DNA from: Nemertoderma westbladi
Taxonomy: Eukaryota; Xenacoelomorpha; Nemertodermatida; Nemertodermatidae
Length of the DNA: 20,218 bases
Assembly (NCBI GenBank): GCA_032718475.1
Contig: JAUCBJ010003093.1
Location: 1 to 20,218 of the forward strand
Direction: 5' to 3'
Positions 1-8,355 of this stretch are shown piece after piece; position 1 is the first letter of the stretch, and every line of letters starts with the position of its first letter. The notes under the pieces are model-generated. The model was not told the DNA's origin. It worked only from the letters and a program-made list of their open reading frames with translations, and searched no databases. Made by a program: the position numbers and the translations under genes.

Positions 1-195
1 TCCACCAAACAAAAATAGTAACTCGATTTTACGAAATTTTGACTTTGTGTATTTATTTTGTTTATTAAGACTTGCAATTTAATTTTTTATATTTTTCCAT
101 AAAAATTAGAGGGTTAATGGCAAGCCCCCTAATCCCCCACCGCTGCATCCCCTATTCCATCGTTGTTGTAATTACATTTAATTTCTGTAATTTAG

Positions 196-337
196 TTCGC
201 ACCGCGGCGAGTAAATTAGTCGCGAGTCGTCCTTCAGCTGATAACATCAGTCCGGGTGTCAAGAGACGAGGGTCTAAGAAATACCAGCGGGAGAAAAAGG
301 CCAATTGTCAGGGAGAACAGGGGTCTGATAAGGAAAA
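196..337 (+). CDS. Internal coding exon 1 of a multi-exon gene (unrecognised charged protein)
   Basis: Predicted exon of 142 nt, first visible exon of the backbone gene. It follows a pyrimidine-leaning acceptor ending TTTCTGTAATTTAG (AG at 194-195) and stops before a GTTAGT donor at 338, the same donor word used by three later exons of this gene. Two bases complete a codon from an exon outside the window, then 46 codons are open, and two bases are left over, matching the phase required by the exon at 4352. The encoded segment begins RTAASKLVASRPSADN and ends with a lysine/glutamate-rich stretch (GSDKEK). It is basic, low in hydrophobics and probably disordered, leading into the helical segment of the next exon. 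It is clearly GC-richer than its surroundings. There is no recognisable domain. The open frame extends upstream to 72, but 72-195 looks intronic. An alternative donor AAG/GTTAAC at about 347 would break the phase match. The exon is inferred only from splice signals and phase. Confidence 0.55.
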
Positions 338-437
338 GTTAGTAAAGGTTAACCATTACATTACACTACCGGTACAATAGCCCTACTAAGTACAGTACTA
401 CAGTATATATAATTTAACTGTCAACCCTGTTTGTCTT

Positions 438-467
438 ACAATATTTCTCATCGTTGAGAAATATTGT
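438..467. repeat. Perfect 13-bp hairpin
   Basis: ACAATATTTCTCA (438-450) is followed by a 4-base TCGT loop and its exact reverse complement (455-467). It could be the core of a small inverted-repeat element or chance in AT-rich DNA. No transcription signal is visible around it. Confidence 0.7.
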
Positions 468-656
468 CAATTGCCTTGTTATGAACAATCATTCGCTACC
501 GTTATTCTCCGTTAAGGTGTGCCAATAGACCCACAGTTATCTGCATTCAAATAATTTAAACCATGTCCGAATCATGAGACTTTTTGAACATTTTACTTAG
601 TAAACCCTTTATCCCGCTGTATAGTGCTGTATAGCAGACGTTCTGCCGTTATATTT

Positions 657-1019
657 CACTTTGCAGTTACCCCCATGTGAAGGATACCAGGTTTTTACCA
701 AAAACACAGGTTACAGAAGGGCTTAATCTATAACCAAAACAATAAACGAATTAGTATATGTATAGGTTATACTGTAAGACAGAAATAAGCGCTATAAATC
801 ATTTAATAAAGATAAATTAAAAAAAATAAAAAATCGTCATTTATAAAATTCCAATAAAATGACGACCGAAAAGTGAAATCCTGGTATTCTTCACATGGGC
901 GGAAATCCTGGTATTCTTCACATGGGCGCTGGATATGGAGAAATGATAAATTTTTCATATTGGATTCCAATAAAATTTCGACCGAAAAGTGAAAACGTGG
1001 TGTCCTTCACGCGGGTGCG
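657..1019. repeat. Local repeat family: two tandem copies, one diverged copy, one inverted copy
   Basis: A 27-bp unit beginning GAAATCCTGGTATTC and ending CACATGGGCG occurs twice exactly in tandem (875-901 and 902-928). A longer segment starting CCAATAAAAT and containing CGACCGAAAAGTGAAA occurs at 851-900 and again, diverged, at 967-1019, where the core reads CCTTCACGCGGGTG. An inverted copy of the core (CCCATGTGAAGGATACCAGG) lies at about 673-692, preceded by TTTCACTTT. Direct plus inverted copies suggest the remains of a short inverted-repeat element. No coding capacity. Confidence 0.65.
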
Positions 1020-1794
1020 ATTTTTTCAACTATTTCCTCCCAATATTCGATTTAGTGCATTTTGATGTAAAAATTTGGTATATTTTAAAATAATACTTGT
1101 TGGCCATTACAGATTTGTTTAAAATTAGGTGTGACTTGATTGTATAGCAGGTGCACGATAAGGTTTGTGGCTGTACTGTACCTTCAGCACTCAAGTTTAA
1201 ATGTCAGTGGGTCACAGATCAAGCTCATAGTGTCTGGCTGAATCGCACAACAGGTAAAATCCCATAACAAAATAATGTTAAATTAGTTTTTTGACACACT
1301 GACAGACGCACTGACCGACCGGCAGCACGTCAGATATTCCATCTAGATTCCGCCGTACATGAATTCAGCGTAAACAAACTCCAATGGCGAAGTGATTTTT
1401 TTACTGAACAGAACATACAGAATTTAGTATTTTTTATTTTTTGAAACGGTAGTTCATTGATCAAACTTTACATATTTGGCATTCAAATAACGGGCTTCAT
1501 AATTGAACATATACGTTCTACCAATATACCTTAGTACAGTAGAGTAGGCCGGCATACTATATGTTACGAAGCAAATATTGGCCTGTACTGCTGCGCCCCG
1601 TACATTACATCGTATTAAATATTCACAGTTTGTAACTTTGTCTGCTGTGTAACGACGTGAAGGTAGTTTACTGTAGGTAGTATTTCCCATGGTAAAGGCC
1701 TTGTATTGCAAAGCAAGGCCATTATTTCTTCCGCCCTTTACTGCTATCCATGCATTTATAATGAATTCAATTACAGGGATCATATTGCAGATTC

Positions 1795-1822
1795 CCGCTC
1801 TAATTATTATATATTAGAGCGG
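1795..1822. repeat. 10-bp perfect hairpin
   Basis: CCGCTCTAAT (1795-1804) pairs with ATTAGAGCGG (1813-1822) across an 8-base AT loop. No wider inverted repeat was noticed around it. Confidence 0.55.
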
Positions 1823-2507
1823 TATATACGATAATAGCAGATTAGGTGGTCGTATCTTACGACAGCTTACTTTATATTCAGGTTATTTTAGTAGAATATT
1901 TCGTTCGTTATTTCCTAAGTACTGTAACTTGATATACAGTACTACAGGCGAAGTTGGACTTTCCACACCGTTGAAAGTCCGTTATTTAGAACATTAAAAC
2001 GGCGATTTTATTAAAATGCATTTTACTGTAGGCCTGCTGTATATCATATAGCAAGTCCAAGTCATATATGATCACGCTTGGAAATTTCGGTTTATTATTA
2101 ATCAGTTCAGTTCCCATGTTGAATATCGGCTAATTAAATTCCGGAAATAATGACTCAACCTTTGTTTCACCACATTCACAATAAATTGTAATTATTGTTT
2201 TTGTGTAATAATGTATGCACCAAGTCAATTTGACTCATTCTCCATTAAAACACACAATTACTTGTAGAAAGTGACGTCGGCTCACTATAACATTAATAAC
2301 ATTAATTAACATAATTTTGAGTTCTAAACCGGCGATTTATTTTTTTCAACCCCATTCTTACAGAGTCATTCATTGTATTCACCCACTTCGCTATTGATTT
2401 GGTCAGCCGGCCAGCCCCTCTAGTCCTGTTACCGTAAGTTGCTAGTTAATGGTGTCAAATCACCGCAACATCACCGTGTTTAATGGGTGTGTCTTACTTC
2501 TCGAAAT

Positions 2508-2900
2508 ATGGCTGACGGCTATCTGTCCTTTTTATTGTCGGTCTGTCCGTTAGTATGTCTCAAAAAACAATAGAATTCGTACTATCTGTCTAAAAAATTT
2601 CTTATATGGGTTTTCCTGGTCCGTGACATCATTCCTGATATCAGTATTCAAATTTGGCGTCGTTGTTCCTGTCTGTAAGCCTGTTAGTCTGTCCGTCAAA
2701 ATATAACTGACAGCCTCACAACCAAACAGGCAATTTGGAAGTCATCAAATGTTAAAACTGACACTCGAAATGGATTCTGCGACCTGGAAAACCCCTAGAG
2801 CAAAACCTTTAGCTAAATGGTCTGCCCTTTTCTTATATTTGACGGACAGATTGTCGGATAGTCAGAAAGACCGACATACAGACAAAGAGACTAACAAGAT
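2508..2900. repeat. Degenerate inverted repeat rich in GACGGACAG / CTGTCCGTC words
   Basis: The segment at about 2520-2710 has repeated GTCTGTCCGT and CTGTCCGTCAAAATATAA words. The reverse-complement forms (ATATTTGACGGACAG, GACCGACATACAGAC) lie at about 2835-2885. The arms are diverged and the limits unclear. It may be an old foldback element or a decayed tandem repeat. Confidence 0.35.
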
Positions 2901-3061
2901 TTCATTAAAAAGAGTCGTCAAAAATGAACTTTTAAAAAATATAATTCAATATAGTCCACCCAAAATGTACCTTACACTTTTTTTCTACTTATTCGCTTTT
3001 TGGTGCAGTATGTACAGTATTTCAAAATGTTGACTTCCAAGCCAGCAAGCCAAGCCATTGA

Positions 3062-3853
3062 TTGGTATGATGATAGATCGACACCTTTTCTTAATGGTGG
3101 CCTGGCCGGATTTTTTAATTTATGAGCTATTTCGATACAACAAGCCGTTAAAAATCGTCTATTTCGCAATATTTAGCCATCTCTGTCAGGTTTAATTTTC
3201 GTCTTTGGAATGAGATCTAGATATCATTAGATCCGCCTTCATCTGCAGATTCCGAATATGAAACCCGTTGTAAATTTCACCAAGAACTTCCGGAGATATT
3301 ATCAAAATACTAAGGTGTAAATTTTTGTGACGTAAATCGCTATAATTCTAATGTTTTTTTTACTCAATTCTAGAATATTAATTATGGGTAATGAAAAACA
3401 AGATGGAAAGTTTTAAACGCTCAGCTAAATAATAATTAATTTCTAGAATAAAGACAACAAAACATCAGAAGTATAGCAATTTACGTCTCCAAATTTGCAC
3501 AGTAGTATTTTGATAATATCTTCACCAATTTAAGGTTAAATTTAAAACAGTTTTCAGATTCGGAATCTACAGACGAAGGCGCTTCGAATGATATCTAGAT
3601 TTCATTTCAAAGACGTAAAATAAAGTCTGCGGAGGTAGTTAAACTTTCTTAAATATACATTTTTTAATGGATTGTTGTATGGAAATAACTGAGAAATTGA
3701 AAAATCCGGCCAGGCCACTAGTAAGAAAAGGTGTCGATCTATCATCATACCAAATTTCGTAGCATTTTATTGAAATTTGAAAAAAATTAGGGGGGGGGGG
3801 GGGGGTGTGGCTCCGACCCCCTAAAAATGGTTGTTGTATTAAGGGTTATGGTG
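3062..3853. mobile_element. Foldback DNA transposon, copy 1 (non-autonomous, left end lost)
   Basis: Two long inverted arms (about 3062-3350 and about 3470-3760) can be aligned base by base at roughly 80% identity around a central spacer near 3355-3465. Outside the right arm lie a run of 16 G (3790-3805) and a terminal segment containing AAAAATGGTTGTTGTATT and ending GGTTATGGTG at 3853, followed by TA. In reverse complement the end reads CACCATAACCC, like the left terminus of the larger copy at 7573 (TA then CACCATTTCCC). Homology on the left stops at about 3062, so the left terminus is truncated or replaced. There is no transposase ORF. The TA-flanked ends suggest a MITE-like derivative of a TA-targeting transposon (Tc1/mariner-like is only a possibility). 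Its uninterrupted arms show where the copy at 7573-12969 was invaded. Confidence 0.75.
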
Positions 3854-4351
3854 TACAAGGGCGGGCGTATACAGTAGGAGGAGGGCAAGTTGAATTTATC
3901 GATCAGATAAATGTGTTACGTGCAATGTGTTCGGTTTTCTGTCTATATTTCACATTGGATATAGTCTGGGATGAATTGGATAATCATTAACCATCGTATA
4001 ATATTCACTGAAAGCTTCGAATAGTACAGTGTAGGTATTAGTCGTTAACAGCTGTCCAATAATGAGACCGGATGGGATAATTGCCGGCTTTTGTGCAATA
4101 AAGTTCCTGTTAGGAAGATGGCTCAATGGCGGTGTGTCTTTGTGTTTCTTTATTAAATTAATTGAGTGTATAGTTCGTTCCTTGATGGTGAGCCATAAGG
4201 GCACATCAATTTAAAGGTGAACCAAATAATTAATTGCCTATGTTGCCGGAAATAAAAGTTGGCATCGATAACAAAATCTACAAATTTAACTCCTAGGTAA
4301 ATATTTCCCTTGAAACAACAATAATCGTTCTTGTTTTCCTGGTTTATACAG
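3854..4351. other. Intron sequence, no gene seen
   Basis: Noncoding stretch between foldback copy 1 and the next exon. Short open frames on both strands show nothing recognisable. The last 30 bases are a good 3' splice region: a T-rich tract CGTTCTTGTTTTCC, then TTTATACAG with AG at 4350-4351. Confidence 0.6.
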
Positions 4352-4516
4352 GAACTTGGAATGGCAGAAGCTTGAACTCGAGTGGGAAAAGGAATTACTG
4401 CGTGTTGAGAGAGCCGCTGAGAAGGAAACTATAAAGGTGGAACGAATAATCCGACGCGATGCGTTCCCTCCTAGGAACGAGAGCTTGGAACAGTCAATAG
4501 CGCGGGAACTTATTAG
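4352..4516 (+). CDS. Internal coding exon 2, charged helical segment
   Basis: Exon of 165 nt (55 codons, phase 2 at both ends). The acceptor is TTTATACAG (4343-4351) and the donor is AG/GTTAGT at 4517. The first base completes a lysine codon begun by the exon at 196-337. The segment begins NLEWQKLELEWEKELL and continues with densely alternating Glu, Arg, Lys and Leu, typical of a single alpha helix or coiled coil, ending SIARELIR. The last codon (Arg) is completed by the first G of the exon at 13223, and reading then stays open. The coding bases just before the donor (from about 4499) are the founding copy of the minisatellite that follows. Because the exon is a multiple of three with equal phases, skipping it would not shift the frame. 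A donor in any later repeat unit would add a stop codon (TAG, 4545-4547). Family unrecognised. Confidence 0.8.
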
Positions 4517-7425
4517 GTTAGTACAATCGGTAGCGGGAACTTATTAGGTTAGTACAATCGGTAGCGCGGGAACTTATTAGGTTAGTACAATCGGTAGCGC
4601 GGGAACTTATTAGGTTAGTACAATCGGTAGCGGGAACTTATTAGGTTAGTACAATCGGTAGCATGGGAACTTATTAGGTTAGTACAATCGGTACGGGAAC
4701 TTATTAGGTTAGTACAATCGGTAGCGGGAACTTATTAGGTTAGTACAATCGGTAACGGGGGAACTTATTAGGTTAGTACAATCGGTAGCGGGAACTTATT
4801 AGGTTAGTACAATCGGTAGCGGGGGAACTTATTAGGTTAGTACAATCGGTACGGGAACTTATTAGGTTAGTACAATCGGTACGGGAACTTATTAGGTTAG
4901 TACAATCGGTACGGGAACTTATTAGGTTAGTACAATCGGTAGCGGGAACTTATTAGGTTAGTACAATCGGTAACGGGGGAACTTATTAGGTTAGTACAAT
5001 CGGTAGCGGGAACTTATTAGGTTAGTACAATCGGTAGCGGGGGAACTTATTAGGTTAGTACAATCGGTACGGGAACTTATTAGGTTAGTACAATCGGTAG
5101 CGGGGGAACTCATTAGGTTAGTACAATCGGTACGGGAACTTATTAGGTTAGTACAATCGGTAGCGGGAACTTATTAGGTTAGTACAATCGGTACGGGAAC
5201 TTATTAGGTTAGTACAATCGGTAGCGGGAACTTATTAGGTTAGTACAATCGGTAGCGGGAACTTATTAGGTTAGTACAATCGGTAGCGGGAACTTATTAG
5301 GTTAGTACAATCGGTAGCGGGAACTTATTAGGTTAGTACAATCGGTAGGTAGCGGGAACTCATTAGGTTAGTACAATCGGTAGTGGGAACTTATTAGGTT
5401 AGTACAATCGGTAGCGGGAACTTATTAGGTTAGTACAATCGGTAGCGGGAACTTATTAGGTTAGTACAATCGGTAGCGGGGGAACTCATTAGGTTAGTAC
5501 AATCGGTAGCGGGAACTTATTAGGTTAGTACAATCGGTAGCGGGAACTTATTAGGTTAGTACAATTGGTAGCGGGGGAACTTATTAGGTTAGTACAATCG
5601 GTAGCGGGAACTTATTAGGTTAGTACAATCGGTAGCGGGAACTTATTAGGTTAGTACAATCGGTAGCGGGAACTTATTAGGTTAGTACAATCGGTAGCGC
5701 GGGAACTTATTAGGTTAGTACAATCGGTAGCGGGAACTTATTAGGTTAGTACAATCGGTAGTGGGAACTCATTAGGTTAGTACAATCGGTAGCGGGAACT
5801 TATTAGGTTAGTACAATCGGTACGGGAACTCATTAGGTTAGTACAATCGGTAGCGGGGGAACTTATTAGGTTAGTACAATCGGTAGCGGGAACTTATTAG
5901 GTTAGTACAATTGGTAGCGGGAACTTATTAGGTTAGTACAATCGGTAGCGGGGGAACTTATTAGGTTAGTACAATTGGTAGCGGGAACTTATTAGGTTAG
6001 TACAATCGGTAGCGGGGGAACTTATTAGGTTAGTACAATCGGTAGCGGGAACTTATTAGGTTAGTACAATTGGTAGCGGGGGAACTTATTAGGTTAGTAC
6101 AATCGGTAGCGGGAACTTATTAGGTTAGTACAATCGGTAGCGGGGGAACTTATTAGGTTAGTACAATTGGTAGCGGGAACTTATTAGGTTAGTACAATCG
6201 GTAGCGGGAACTTATTAGGTTAGTACAATCGGTAGCGGGAACTTATTAGGTTAGTACAATCGGTAGCGGGAACTTATTAGGTTAGTACAATCGGTAGCGG
6301 GAATTTATTAGGTTAGTACAATCGGTAGCGGGAACTTATTAGGTTAGTACAATCGGTAGCGGGAACTTATTAGGTTAGTACAATCGGTAGCGGGGGAACT
6401 TATTAGGTTAGTACAATCGGTAGCGGGAACTTATTAGGTTAGTACAATCGGTAGCGGGAACTCATTAGGTTAGTACAATCGGTAGCGGGGGAACTTATTA
6501 GGTTAGTACAATCGGTAGCGGGAACTTATTAGGTTAGTACAATCGGTAGCGGGGGAACTTATTAGGTTAGTACAATTGGTAGCGGGAACTTATTAGGTTA
6601 GTACAATCGGTAGCGGGAACTTATTAGGTTAGTACAATCGGTAGTGGGAACTTATTAGGTTAGTACAATTGGTAGCGGGAACTTATTAGGTTAGTACAAT
6701 CAGTAGCGGGAACTTATTAGGTTAGTACAATTGGTAGCGGGGGAACTTATTAGGTTAGTACAATCGGTGGCGGGAACTTATTAGGTTAGTACAATCGGTA
6801 GCGCGGGAACTCATTAGGTTAGTACAATCGGTAGCGGGGGAACTTATTAGGTTAGTACAATCAGTAGCGGGAACTTATTAGGTTAGTACAATCGGTAGTG
6901 GGAACTTATTAGGTTAGTACAATTGGTAGCGGGAACTTATTAGGTTAGTACAATCGGTAGCGGGGGAACTTATTAGGTTAGTACAATCGGTAGCGGGAAC
7001 TTATTAGGTTAGTACAATCGGTAGCGCGGGAACTTATTAGGTTAGTACAATCGGTAGCGGGAACTTATTAGGTTAGTACAATCGGTAGCGCGGGAACTTA
7101 TTAGGTTAGTACAATCGGTAGCGCGGGAACTTATTAGGTTAGTACAATCGGTACGGGAACTTATTAGGTTAGTACAATCGGTAGCGGGGGAACTTATTAG
7201 GTTAGTACAATCGGTAGCGGGAACTTATTAGGTTAGTACAATCGGCAGCGGGGGAACTTATTAGGTTAGTACAATCGGTAGCGGGAACTTATTAGGTTAG
7301 TACAATAGGTAGCGGGAACTTATTAGGTTAGTACAATCGGTAGCGGGGGAACTTATTAGGTTAGTACAATCGGTAGCGGGGGAACTTATTAGGTTAGTAC
7401 AATCGGTACGGGAACTTATTAGGTT
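4499..7425 (+). repeat. Minisatellite of about 93 units derived from an exon/intron junction
   Basis: About 2.93 kb of 30-33 bp tandem units. Each unit contains CGGGAACTTATTAG, the last 14 coding bases of exon 2, directly followed by GTTAGTACAATCGGTAG, the first intron bases. So the 5' splice site AG/GTTAGT is repeated in nearly every unit. Length variation lies mainly in the G-rich spacer (TACGGG, TAGCGGG, TAGCGCGGG, TAGCGGGGG, TAACGGGGG). Point variants include ACTCATTAG, AATTGGTAG and CAGTAGC. In part of the array (about 5940-6180) 31- and 33-bp units alternate, a local higher-order pattern. The final copy breaks off at AGGTTGAATC (7425). The array begins in the coding exon and continues into the intron. 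Its frame is closed by TAG within unit 2. The exact copy number needs a repeat finder. Confidence 0.95.
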
Positions 7426-7740
7426 GAATCGATACAGCCAATCTCAGCTGATTAATTGTGCTCCATAGGTAGCTAAAATTATTTATTACAGAGTATTTCA
7501 TTTGTTATTATGGAACATAACATTATGTTAAGTCTGTGATAAAAGGTCTTAATAATTGTGTTATTTAAATTACACCATTTCCCTTAATACAACCATTTCT
7601 AGCAATTCGGAACCCCCCCCCCCCCCCCCCTCTAAATTTTTTAAAATTTCAATCATATGCTACGAAATTTGGTATGATGATAGTTTAACAACTTTCTTAC
7701 TGCAGGCAGGGCCGGATTTTTCAATTTCTATGCTATTTCG

Positions 7741-8355
7741 AAACTGCGGATGGTGACAAAGATCCATTCGACGTCTTATGGGGACTTCTTCAGGTTGTCA
7801 CACTTGCACCGTTCTTATTCGTAATTGTGATTGATTATGTTCTACGCATGTCCTACCTTAGACCATCTTAATAGAGAAGGGGAGGGGTGATGGTAACACA
7901 CCCTATTGGCACAAGAAGAATAGGAAATCCAGAAAAGTACCTTACTGATCTAGACGTTGCTGACTACTTGGCCACTAGAGGGAGCCAAAAGGCTCCTGTG
8001 CTCACTGGAGCAGGCTGCTTCTTGTTTTGGTCTTTTTGTAAAAGGCAAGAAGACCAAAATTATGACAGTGAACCTAGACAGCCCTCAGCCCTCAAGAAAT
8101 GTATGATCGTAAAGGGCATAAGCTACTTTGGATCATGGATCCGAAAGTCAGATGAAGACCTTCGGATACGTAATGGGAAGGCATGGACAGCGTTAAATAG
8201 TCTGTCCAGGATTTGATTGGAAGTCCCATGGAATAAAATGGACCTATGGACCGTAAAACGGATACTTAATCTCTCGATGGCACTTTCACAAGTGCCATCA
8301 AGATTCTGCGCCGGTTGTGTCAAGACAATGTACTGTACACATCTCCAATCAGAAT
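7741..8355 (+). pseudogene. Decayed LINE reverse transcriptase fragment (palm to C-terminal region)
   Basis: Translated pieces align with the better copy at about 9606-10290: DGDKDPFDVLWGL versus DGDTEPFEVLWGV, then LAPFLFVIVIDYVLRMS, KYLTDLDVAD, YFGSWIRKSDEDLRIRNGK and AWTALNSLSRI. The catalytic FADD box of RT is degraded to DVADY. Stops and frame changes break the reading (for example near 7868 and the TGA at 8214-8216), and there are internal deletions. The piece ends where similarity to ACATCTCCAA.CAGA.TCT stops and endonuclease-region sequence of the next fragment begins. It is an inactive relic, related to but more diverged than its neighbour. Confidence 0.78.

Larger units (their letters stand above)
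338..3061. other. Intron sequence, no gene seen
   Basis: AT-rich noncoding stretch on both strands, part of the intron between the exons at 196-337 and 4352-4516. It holds a 13-bp perfect hairpin (438-467), a small local repeat family (657-1019), a 10-bp hairpin (1795-1822) and a patch rich in GACGGACAG-like words (about 2508-2900). The longest open frames here (for example 1454-1783 minus, 2749-3033 plus) show no recognisable domain, no splice-bounded GC-rich block and no codon signal. The words TACAGTA/TACTGTA and TAGGCC recur. Confidence 0.6.

Noticed and set aside
72-195. N-terminal part of the open frame 72-380
   Set aside because: AT-rich, intron-like sequence ending in a good acceptor at 195. 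Only 196-337 has exon composition and matching phase.
1454-1783. 109-residue open frame on the minus strand
   Set aside because: No recognisable domain, low-complexity AT-rich context, no splice or conservation signal. Likely chance.
4499-7425. CRISPR-like array
   Set aside because: Units are contiguous with no unique spacers, and the context is a eukaryotic intron.
4499-7425. Interstitial telomeric repeat (TTAGG words in each unit)
   Set aside because: TTAGG occurs once per 31-bp unit as part of the exon/intron junction, not as a short tandem telomere repeat.
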